This document shows, in pieces, positions 54,945 through 62,282 of a DNA stretch of 64,000 bases. Location of the stretch: contig BOKF01000022.1 of the NCBI GenBank assembly GCA_016860845.1, forward strand, positions 62,001 to 126,000, read 5' to 3'. Under the pieces are notes generated by a model, which worked only from the letters and a program-made list of their open reading frames with translations, was not told the DNA's origin and did no database searches. Each line of letters starts with the position of its first letter. Position 1 is the first letter of the stretch. Position numbers and translations under genes: made by a program. Source of the DNA: Chloroflexota bacterium. Its GTDB lineage: Bacteria; Chloroflexota; Anaerolineae; 4572-78; J111.

Positions 54945-55199
54945 TCAGGCGGATTTGCTCCTAACGGTGAAGAACCAGAGTGCCACCGGGATGCCGACAA
55001 AGATGATGCCCAGGCAGATAGCACCGGCGCCGGCCGCCAAGGCAGCCATGGGGTCGCTGCTGCCCCCAATATCTATGTCAGCGTTAGGCATGAAACTGAC
55101 AACGGAGGCAATGAGTCCCCAAAAGCAGGAAAATAATCCGGGACAACCACATAAAACGGCGCTGACGATGGTTAAAATGAGACCGGTTTGACGGGTCAT
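54945..55199 (-). CDS. Small membrane protein of unknown function
   Basis: 84 residues, AAGGAG five to six bases before the ATG. Two or three hydrophobic segments (LILTIVSAVLCGCPGLFSCFWG, then MAALAAGAGAICLGIIFVGIPVALWFF) separated by an acidic loop (NADIDIGGSSDP). Three Cys lie in the first segment. Similar short proteins are common near no particular gene set; no function can be named. It sits alone between mmdB and the AAA gene. Confidence 0.7.
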   Translation of the reverse strand: MTRQTGLILTIVSAVLCGCPGLFSCFWGLIASVVSFMPNADIDIGGSSDPMAALAAGAGAICLGIIFVGIPVALWFFTVRSKSA

Positions 55200-55307
55200 G
55201 GGATGCTCCTTTTGAAGTTAAGGGTTTGATCTAATACATGTCCATGATAACACTGAATCAAGAATTTACCTAATGGATTTGGACTTTCAAAATGGGTGAC
55301 AAGACAA

Positions 55308-56432
55308 TTACAATAATCCTCCGACCAGGGCTAAAACCACCCCTCCGGCGATGACGCTGCTTAATTGACCGGCCGCGTTGGCCCCCATCGCATGCATGAG
55401 TAGAAAATTCTCAAAATCATACTCCTGGCCCAGCCGCTGCACAATTCGAGCCGACATGGGAAAGGCGCTGATGCCGGCGGCTCCAATCAGGGGATTGAAC
55501 TTTTTGCCGGAGAACCAGTACATCAGCTTTCCAAACAGTACCCCGCCGACTGTGTCAAGCACAAAGGCCAGCAGCCCCACCGCCAGGATAAGCAGGGTAT
55601 CAATCTTGATGAAATCATTGCCAAACATCGTCCCGCCGATGCTCAATCCCAGAAAAATTGTGGCGATGTTCGTAATTTCGTTCTGGGCGGTCTTGCTCAG
55701 CCGGTCCACCGCCCCTGACTCGCGCATAAGGTTGCCAAACATCAGCGTAGCAATCAGAGGGGAGGCCACCGGGGCCAGCAAGGAAACGACGATGGTTACG
55801 ACAATAGGGAACAGTATCCGCACGGGGCGCGAAACAGGGCGTTGCGTATAAGGCATGCGCACTTTGCGCTCGGCGTCGGTCGTCATGAAGCGCATCACCG
55901 GCGGCTGGATAATCGGCACCAAAGACATATAACTATAAGCGGTCACAGCGATAGCCCCCAATAGATGGGGCGCCAGCTTGGACGAGACGTAAATCGAGGT
56001 TGGCCCGTCAATTGCGCCGATAATGCCAATGGAGGCCGACTCGTTCAAATTGAAGCCGAGCAGCAGCGCCAAAATCAAGGTGAGGAAGATACCCAGTTGA
56101 CCGGCTGCGCCCAGCAAGGCCATTTTGGGCATCTCTAACAGCGGGCCAAAATCGGTCATGGCCCCAATGCCGATAAAGATAAGCAGCGGGAACAGTTCAG
56201 TTTTGATGCCGGCCTGATACAGAATACCCAGCAGACCATTTTCGCCGGTAATGCCGGTCAGCGGCAGGTTAGCCAGGATAACCCCAAAGCCAATAGGTAA
56301 TAACAGCACCGGCTCATAATCCTTGGCAATAGCCAGGTAAATCAACACCCCACCTACAACCATCATGACCACCATCTGCCAGGATAAACTGGACAGCGCG
56401 GCCAGGAGGATGTTTAAATTACTGAAATCCAT
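55308..56432 (-). CDS. mmdB: Na+-pumping decarboxylase membrane subunit (OadB/MmdB family)
   Basis: 374 residues, about ten membrane helices. Hallmarks: GAIDGPTSIYVSSKLAP (Na+-binding/decarboxylation Asp region), YSYMSLVPIIQPP, TTDAERKVRM, GNDFIKIDTLL, and the C-terminal GANAAGQLSSVIAGGV. It decarboxylates carboxybiotin on the carrier subunit and exports Na+. It lies at the end of a carboxyltransferase, gamma, biotin-carrier, beta gene order. Full length for the family. Confidence 0.93.
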   Translation of the reverse strand: MDFSNLNILLAALSSLSWQMVVMMVVGGVLIYLAIAKDYEPVLLLPIGFGVILANLPLTGITGENGLLGILYQAGIKTELFPLLIFIGIGAMTDFGPLLEMPKMALLGAAGQLGIFLTLILALLLGFNLNESASIGIIGAIDGPTSIYVSSKLAPHLLGAIAVTAYSYMSLVPIIQPPVMRFMTTDAERKVRMPYTQRPVSRPVRILFPIVVTIVVSLLAPVASPLIATLMFGNLMRESGAVDRLSKTAQNEITNIATIFLGLSIGGTMFGNDFIKIDTLLILAVGLLAFVLDTVGGVLFGKLMYWFSGKKFNPLIGAAGISAFPMSARIVQRLGQEYDFENFLLMHAMGANAAGQLSSVIAGGVVLALVGGLL

Positions 56433-56465
56433 GATATTTCCTCTTACCTTTCAACCTCGAAAGGA

Positions 56466-56516
56466 TAATTACCCAGATGACTGGCACTTTTACCCTCTGG
56501 CAGGACGATTACAAAT
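56466..56516. repeat. GACTGGCAC dispersed element, copy 3
   Basis: CAGATGACTGGCACTTTT followed by CCTCTGGCAGGACGATTAC matches the left part of the element at 46911-46986. It fills the gap between mmdC and mmdB. Confidence 0.65.
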
Positions 56517-56559
56517 AGCCAATCTTATCCGATCAAGTAGCGGTCGCCTCGAAAGGTAG

Positions 56560-57048
56560 CTACTTGCTTTCACCATCTACCTGGAAGGTAAACAAAACCT
56601 GCCCGTGAGCCACTGTCTGCCCAGGACTTACCTCGACGGTGGCTACGATGCCATCACGCGGCGAGCGAACGGCGTTTTTCATCTTCATGGCTTCCAGAGT
56701 ACACAGGGGCTGACCAAATTTCACCCGCTCCCCAGGCTGAGCCAGAACTTCGATAATAGCCCCCGGCATTGGCGCGCGCAGGCTGGACACAGAGGGTCCG
56801 GCGGGTGCAGTAGGGGGCGGCGCTTTGGGGGGGGCGGCGGTTTCTCGGACCATGGGGGTTAACACGGCAGCGGGGGCGGAGGCTGGCCCGGTAACTATCT
56901 CAGCCGGCTCAATATCCACTACGTAAGGGTGGCCGTTAACGTTGACTGTTACTGGCGAGTTGGTCAGACTCCCCCGCACCTCCACCAGATACGATTTACC
57001 GTTAACCGTTACTTTAACCCGTCGTCCTCGTAAGACATTGCTATCCAT
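56560..57048 (-). CDS. mmdC: Biotin carboxyl carrier subunit
   Basis: 162 residues. The C-terminal biotinyl domain has LCTLEAMKMKNAVRSP with the biotin lysine in EAMKM (Lys122). A Pro/Ala linker (about 60-90) gives the swing arm, and an N-terminal beta segment (VKVTVNGKSYLVEVRG) precedes it. A run of eight G lies in the linker. It carries CO2 from the carboxyltransferase to the membrane subunit. Confidence 0.92.
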   Translation of the reverse strand: MDSNVLRGRRVKVTVNGKSYLVEVRGSLTNSPVTVNVNGHPYVVDIEPAEIVTGPASAPAAVLTPMVRETAAPPKAPPPTAPAGPSVSSLRAPMPGAIIEVLAQPGERVKFGQPLCTLEAMKMKNAVRSPRDGIVATVEVSPGQTVAHGQVLFTFQVDGESK

Positions 57049-57051
57049 AAG

Positions 57052-57411
57052 TTAATTTCTCCCTTGTATTTGGGCATCATCCGGTAAGTGCTGCTCTAGC
57101 CGGCCCACGGTCCACCAGGGGCCATGGCCTCGCTCCAGGTCTACCCCCAGGTTGCTCCGGCACAGTTCCTGAGAATACAGATGGGCCAGGGCCACTGTAA
57201 TCGCTATGGCTATTTCCTCTTCGGTGGTGTCGCGGCTTTGCGGGTTGACAACTTTTTGCGCAGCAGCCTTTTCCCTGGCCAGGTCCACTTTTTGCCTCGC
57301 CGGGAAGAGTCGCTTTAACAGCATAATGATCCCAATAAAAATGATCAGGGCGCTAAAGGTAATGCTCAAGCCCATCACCATAATGGTCAAACCTTGCTCA
57401 ATGTTGCTCAC
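57052..57411 (-). CDS. OadG/MmdD-like small membrane subunit
   Basis: 119 residues. One N-terminal membrane helix (GLTIMVMGLSITFSALIIFIGIIMLL) followed by a charged cytoplasmic tail (ARQKVDLAREKAAAQKVV, DTTEEEIAIAITVALAHLYS). This is the gamma/delta subunit pattern that holds the carboxyltransferase to the membrane complex. Its gene lies between carboxyltransferase and biotin carrier, starting 19 bases from the former. Confidence 0.82.
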   Translation of the reverse strand: MSNIEQGLTIMVMGLSITFSALIIFIGIIMLLKRLFPARQKVDLAREKAAAQKVVNPQSRDTTEEEIAIAITVALAHLYSQELCRSNLGVDLERGHGPWWTVGRLEQHLPDDAQIQGRN

Positions 57412-57429
57412 GATTGCCTGCCTTCTTCT

Positions 57430-59046
57430 TTATAAGGGCATCGTACTGTGCTTCTTGGCCGGCGCTTTGACTCGCTTATCTCGCAGCAGCTCCAGGGCTG
57501 CAATCAGGCGGGGACGGGTTTCCGCCGGGATCAAAATATCGTCAATTGCGCCGGCTGCCGCCGCGACATAGGGTTTAGAAAATTTCTGCTCATATTCGGC
57601 GATCAGTTCGGCGCGGACCGCGGCGGGATCGGCTGCCTCTTTGAGTTGTTTGCGATATAAGATATTGATCGCTCCATCCGCGCCCATCACGGCAATCTCG
57701 GTAGTGGGCCAGGCGAAGACCAGGTCGGCGTGGATATGTTTGCTGCCCATAACGATGTACGCGCCGCCATAGCCCTTGCGGGTAACAACCGTCAGCTTGG
57801 GCACGGTGGCCTCAGAATAGGCATAGACGATTTTTGCCCCGTGGCGGATGATGCCGCCATGCTCCTGATGAACTCCAGGCAAAAAGCCCGGCGAGTCGCT
57901 GAAGGTGATGATCGGGATATTGAAGGCATCGCAGAAGCGCACAAAGCGAGCGATTTTATCCGAGGCGTCAATATCAATTACCCCGGCCAGGATCATCGGC
58001 TGCTGCGCCACCACGCCGACTACCTGACCATGCAAGCGGGCAAAGCCGATGATGGCGTTTTGGGCAAAATATTCCTGGATCTCCAAAAAACTGTCCGGAT
58101 CAAAGACTCTCTGGATGACCATCTTCATGTCATAGGCTTCATTGGGGTCGGTTGGGACAATGGTGTTAAGTTCCGGATCCATTCGCCAGGGATCGTCGGT
58201 GGGGTGGACAGCCGGAGCTGGTTCAACATTATTTGCCGGTAAATAGTGGAGGAGCTGGCGGGTCAATTCCAGCGCATGATCTTCATCATCGGCGGCAAAG
58301 TGAGCCACCCCACTCACGGCGCTGTGGGTCATCGCCCCGCCCAATGTTTCCATGTCAACCTGCTCGCCGGTGACGGCTTTAACTACCTCCGGGCCGGTAA
58401 TGAACATCTGGCCCGTGCCTTTGGTCATGATGATAAAATCGGTCAGGGCCGGGGAATAGACTGCCCCGCCCGCGCATGGCCCCAAAATCACGCTGATCTG
58501 GGGGATGACGCCGCTGGCCTGGGTATTGCGCCAGAACAGCTCGCCGTAGGCGGCCAGGCTGTAGACTCCTTCCTGAATTCGCGCCCCCCCGGAGTCGATC
58601 AGGCCAACCACTGGTATCCCTGCCTCCATCGCCAGATCCATGATCTGGGCGACTTTCTGGCCGACCGCTTCGGAAAAAGAGCCGCCCAGAATGGTAAAGT
58701 CCTGCGCATAGATACAAACCCGCCGGCCATCAATCTTGCCAAAGCCGGTCACCACAGCATCGCCGGGATGATGCTCCTTATCCAAACCAAAGTCGGTATG
58801 GCGCTGAACGATGTAAGCCCCGATTTCGCGAAAAGTACCGTCGTCTAAAAGGCGCAGGATCCGCTCGCGGGCAGTCAATTTACCTTTGGCGTGCTGGGCC
58901 TCAATTCGCTCCAGGCCGCCGCCCTGTACGATCTTTTGGCGCATTTCTTGAAGCTCGTTGATCAGCGCCTGATGTCCATTTTCGCCTGGCCTGGGCCGGC
59001 GATTAGGGGATAAAGCTTGTTTTTCGTCGGTTACTGGTTGTTCCAT
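57430..59046 (-). CDS. mmdA: Carboxyltransferase subunit of methylmalonyl-CoA-type decarboxylase
   Basis: 538 residues, two crotonase-like halves. GGSFSEAVGQKVAQIMDLA with VGLIDSGGARIQEG and GPCAGGAVYSPALTDF in the first, and GFLPGVHQEHGGIIRHGAKIVYAYSEATVPKLTV with GGAYIVMGSKHI in the second, are acyl-CoA carboxyltransferase signatures. The same family includes propionyl-CoA carboxylase beta; the neighbouring OadB, OadG and biotin carrier genes favour the Na+-pumping decarboxylase. It sits 16 bases after bioY. Confidence 0.9.
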   Translation of the reverse strand: MEQPVTDEKQALSPNRRPRPGENGHQALINELQEMRQKIVQGGGLERIEAQHAKGKLTARERILRLLDDGTFREIGAYIVQRHTDFGLDKEHHPGDAVVTGFGKIDGRRVCIYAQDFTILGGSFSEAVGQKVAQIMDLAMEAGIPVVGLIDSGGARIQEGVYSLAAYGELFWRNTQASGVIPQISVILGPCAGGAVYSPALTDFIIMTKGTGQMFITGPEVVKAVTGEQVDMETLGGAMTHSAVSGVAHFAADDEDHALELTRQLLHYLPANNVEPAPAVHPTDDPWRMDPELNTIVPTDPNEAYDMKMVIQRVFDPDSFLEIQEYFAQNAIIGFARLHGQVVGVVAQQPMILAGVIDIDASDKIARFVRFCDAFNIPIITFSDSPGFLPGVHQEHGGIIRHGAKIVYAYSEATVPKLTVVTRKGYGGAYIVMGSKHIHADLVFAWPTTEIAVMGADGAINILYRKQLKEAADPAAVRAELIAEYEQKFSKPYVAAAAGAIDDILIPAETRPRLIAALELLRDKRVKAPAKKHSTMPL

Positions 59047-59062
59047 AGAGAAAATTCCTACC

Positions 59063-59629
59063 TCATTGTTTTAAAAAGAGTAATTTGCCACTCTCAGCCG
59101 CTCCGGCAGCGATGGCAGCTTTGGCCAAGTCAACCAGGATGAATGGAGCGACTCCACCCAGCCAGGCTTTCTGCCAACTACCCAACATCAACGCCAGCCA
59201 ACTGGCGCCGACGAGATAGATAACCAACATCCCGGCCATAGCTGCGGCAAAATTGCCCCACCTCTTGCCAGCCCAATACTTGGCCAGCCAACCCGCCGCA
59301 AAGGCCGCCGGCACAAAGCCGATCAAGTAACCGGCGGTTGGACCCCAAAAGGCGGCCGGTCCCAACCCTTGGGCATCAAAAGGTAGACCGGCGGCAATCA
59401 AGCTGAGATAAGTGAGCTGGGCCAAGGCCCCATTGCGTAAGCCTAACACCAGGCCAGATAGCACCACTGCCAGAGTTTGCAGGGTGATCGGTACGGGGGT
59501 AAAGGGCAAGAGGATAGTAATCCGGGCTGTCAGCGCGGTGATAGCCGCAAAGATGATTATCGTCACCACTTGGAGCTACAGAGTTTTGTTGAGTGGTACT
59601 GATAGAGTTTTTGAGTTATGACTGTTCAT
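59063..59629 (-). pseudogene. bioY: Biotin transporter BioY with in-frame amber codon
   Basis: The BioY body is clear: TILLPFTPVPITLQTLAVVLSGLVLG, then GPTAGYLIGFVPAAFAAGWLA and a hydrophobic C-terminus. An ATG at 59629 with GGAGAAG upstream gives a normal N-terminus (MNSHNSKTLSVPLNKTL) but codon 18 is TAG (59578-59576). After that the frame is open to 59063. Without the stop the protein would be about 188 residues, the family length. The only later start, GTG at 59569, has no ribosome site and would give a 168-residue form. It is either a fresh nonsense mutation, a base-call error, or a truncated start. Next to biotin-dependent decarboxylase genes, biotin uptake fits. Confidence 0.7.
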
Positions 59630-59662
59630 TGGGTCAAACTTCTCCTGAAACTGCTCTAAAAA

Positions 59663-60634
59663 TTATTCTCGTTTTGATCGGATGATGTAATGCTCATCAC
59701 AGTTAGCTGGGTTTGTCACACTGGTTTTGACTGCCAGAACTTCCCGACCCTGCTTTTGGCCAAAAATCTTTCGCCCCAATCTAAAAAAGGACTTGATGAG
59801 GGCAATAAGCGGCCGCCAGGCCCATTCGAGTAGTTTATTCAGGTACCCCATGCCGATACCAAGCCAGCGCAGGTACGGGGCCAGAAAACCTAAAGCCTGC
59901 ACGTGGGCATAGAGAATGCACAATATGAGAGTCGCGGCTGAGATGAGGAATTTTTGCCATGCCGCAATCTCTATCCCGTAAAACTCAGCCAGCAGCAATT
60001 CAGCCCCAATATTGAGCACAATGATGTAAGCCGCTTGTTCTAAAATAGGCTCGCGTTGAATGAGCCAGGTGAAGGCCGTTGCCGCAAAGCGCATGGTGAT
60101 AATACCTAAAGCTACTCCAATCATGATCACCCACAACTGATTAGCTAGGGCGACAGCCGCCACCACGTTGTCCAGGCTAAAGGCCAGATCGGCCAGTTCG
60201 ACGTTCAAGACCACTAGCCAAAAGTTCGTGGCCTTGTGCCCAAATCCAGGGGTCTCATCTGTAAAATCTTCGCTCCCTCCCGTTTTGCCCAGGTTTTCAA
60301 AGGCTAGTTTAATCAGATAGACGGCTCCCAAAACCTTTAGCAACGGGTTGGCCAAGACCCAGGTGGCCATAACCAGCATCAAGCCACGGCCTACGTAAGC
60401 GCCCAACAAACCTACTTTGAGGGCCGCCGATTGCTGCATCCCGAAAAAACGGTTGGTGGGAGCCTTCAAGAATGTGAGTAATTTGGGATAGGGGACCGGC
60501 TTATCGTTAGGCAGCACCGAGACCATGGCCCCCAATACCGCTGCATTATCTATAGAGAGGATTCCCTCCAAAAAAATCAACTGAATAATTATCGTGATAA
60601 TGCCGGTGACTGTCAAGGCATGGGGTGATTCCAC
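59663..60634 (-). CDS. TerC-family integral membrane protein
   Basis: 323 residues, GTG start, eight or so hydrophobic segments. Acidic membrane motifs ILSIDNAAVLGAMV and LAFSLDNVVAAVA are the TerC/Alx metal-binding pairs. The C-terminal tail (KQGREVLAVKTSVTN) is short. TerC proteins export manganese or other metals for exoenzyme metallation; the cargo here is unknown. It lies 33 bases upstream of bioY and 15 bases after the coiled-coil gene, probably one transcript. Confidence 0.85.
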   Translation of the reverse strand: MESPHALTVTGIITIIIQLIFLEGILSIDNAAVLGAMVSVLPNDKPVPYPKLLTFLKAPTNRFFGMQQSAALKVGLLGAYVGRGLMLVMATWVLANPLLKVLGAVYLIKLAFENLGKTGGSEDFTDETPGFGHKATNFWLVVLNVELADLAFSLDNVVAAVALANQLWVIMIGVALGIITMRFAATAFTWLIQREPILEQAAYIIVLNIGAELLLAEFYGIEIAAWQKFLISAATLILCILYAHVQALGFLAPYLRWLGIGMGYLNKLLEWAWRPLIALIKSFFRLGRKIFGQKQGREVLAVKTSVTNPANCDEHYIIRSKRE

Positions 60635-60649
60635 GTATGATGTTTGCTC

Positions 60650-62101
60650 CTACATTGGCAACTTGGCTTGAGCCGCCGCAACTTTTGCTTGCAGGGCGGC
60701 GACGCGTTCAGTAACCCTGACCATATCTACCGAGTCAGCCAGGGCAGCCTGGGCCTGCAATTGGGCAATTTGAGCTTGCAGGGCGGCTATCTGGGTGTTA
60801 GTTTTGGCCCTGGCGGTTACTACTGCTACTTGGGCTTGCAATTCATTAATTTCAACTTGCCAGCCGGTAATTTGAGCCTCAAGGTGGGTCTTCAACTTGG
60901 CCTGAACAAGGCCCACTTGTTCCTGCAAAACAGTGATACGTTCTCGAACCTCGGCTTTATCGGCTACGCCGGTAATCATTTCATAAGTCTGCAAGTCTCT
61001 AATGGTGGTCTGCCAGGTGGCAATTTGGGTTTCATACAGATTTTGCAGTTCCATTTCGGCGGTTTCGACCCTGGTTTGTAAAGCGGTGATACGGGCTTTA
61101 GCCTCTACTTCGGCTGTGGGCAGTACCGGTTCATCGAAAACGCTGGCAAAACGCTGCAAGGCCGCCAGCCGTGGGCTAATCGGGGTGCCAACGCTTGCTT
61201 CGATTTCAGCGACCCTGGCCTGCAACTCCACAATCTCTTCTTGCCAGCTTTGGATCCGCGCCTCGATCTGGGCATACAGTTTTTCCCGTACGGCTCGCCG
61301 CTTGCTGCGGATAGCTTCAAGTTGGGTGAGGAGCTTAACTCTGGCTTTAGAGGGTGTGGCGTCAACCTTAACTCTCAGCGCGTCAATTTGCCCGGTCATG
61401 GCCTCGATTTCAGCCTGCCACAGCTCATGAAGCTTCTCCTGGACGCGGCGCTGCTTTGTCCGCAGCGTAACCAGCCGGTTTCGGGTCTCAGCCGACCCGC
61501 TGACTGCCAGTTCAGCCTTCAAATCCTCTATGCCGGCTTGCCACGCAGCGATCTGGGTTTCCAGTTTGGCCGCCAGTTCAGTGGCTGGGATCTGGTCATT
61601 GTCGAGTACGGCCAGCGCCGCCAAATAGGCAGCCAGCTCATCTTTTAAGATATGCCGGATAAGCCGACCCTGGAATTGAGCCAGGGCTTCAATCACCCGG
61701 TCGCTCCACTCGTGTCTGCTCAAAACGATCAAAGCCGACCTGCCGGGTGAGAGATTGGCCTGCAATTCCTGCAGATAATCATCTGGAAAGCCGGAGTCTA
61801 TGGCGTGGGCAGCCACACCGCCTGTAGTTGCGCCAGCCAATGCTCCGATCAGAACACCAACCGGCCCACCAGCCAGGCCAATCAGCCCGCCGGCAATCGC
61901 TCCGAATAACGTCCCCTGCCTTGCGCCAACCTCTTGAATGTCTTTCACCGCCGTTCGGCCATCTCTACACTTGGCCAGTACCGCTGCATCCAAAACGGAG
62001 ATTTGACCTTCGTTGATGAGTCGCCGTAGCACTTTCAGAACTTCGTCAGCTTGTGTCTCATCCGTAAAGACCAAAACCAGTAGTTCTGTGGAGCTATTCA
62101 T
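60650..62101 (-). CDS. Glycine-zipper protein (DUF1269-like) with long coiled-coil repeats
   Basis: 483 residues, GGAGGAGG about ten bases before the ATG. The N-terminal DUF1269-like part (LVLVFTDETQADEVLKVL, then GTLFGAIAGGLIGLAGGPVGVLIGALAGATTGG) is a membrane-inserting Gly zipper. Residues about 165-480 are a coiled coil with about six copies of a QIxxWQxxIxxLQAxV module (ETQIAAWQAGIEDLKAEL, ARIQSWQEEIVELQARV, TQIATWQTTIRDL, AQITGWQVEINELQAQV). It starts the probable terC-bioY-mmd transcript. It may scaffold a membrane or surface assembly. Confidence 0.72.
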   Translation of the reverse strand: MNSSTELLVLVFTDETQADEVLKVLRRLINEGQISVLDAAVLAKCRDGRTAVKDIQEVGARQGTLFGAIAGGLIGLAGGPVGVLIGALAGATTGGVAAHAIDSGFPDDYLQELQANLSPGRSALIVLSRHEWSDRVIEALAQFQGRLIRHILKDELAAYLAALAVLDNDQIPATELAAKLETQIAAWQAGIEDLKAELAVSGSAETRNRLVTLRTKQRRVQEKLHELWQAEIEAMTGQIDALRVKVDATPSKARVKLLTQLEAIRSKRRAVREKLYAQIEARIQSWQEEIVELQARVAEIEASVGTPISPRLAALQRFASVFDEPVLPTAEVEAKARITALQTRVETAEMELQNLYETQIATWQTTIRDLQTYEMITGVADKAEVRERITVLQEQVGLVQAKLKTHLEAQITGWQVEINELQAQVAVVTARAKTNTQIAALQAQIAQLQAQAALADSVDMVRVTERVAALQAKVAAAQAKLPM

Positions 62102-62226
62102 CAGATCTAGACTCCTTCCTCCTCCTCAGCATAACAGATTTTTTAGAAATTATTAGTGAAAGATGTCACAACTAAGCCGGATGGATGTCACGCCCGGTTT
62201 GGATTATTTGGAGTAAGCGTCATTTT

Positions 62227-62264
62227 AAGAAGAAGAGCGCGGATTTACCCGCGCTCTTCTTCTT
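62227..62264 (-). terminator. Strong 16-bp hairpin after the molybdenum-hydroxylase gene
   Basis: AAGAAGAAGAGCGCGG (62227-62242) and its exact complement (62249-62264), loop of six. On the minus strand the arm ends in U-rich CUUCUUCUU; on the plus strand it is followed by GTCTTTTTAG. It separates this gene from the coiled-coil gene. Confidence 0.7.
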
Positions 62265-62282
62265 GTCTTTTTAGAGTTGTGC

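Noticed and set aside
56828..56835. Eight-G run in the biotin-carrier gene as a phase-variation tract
   Set aside because: Shorter than nine, lies in a Pro/Ala linker of a housekeeping enzyme, and no other such gene shows the pattern.
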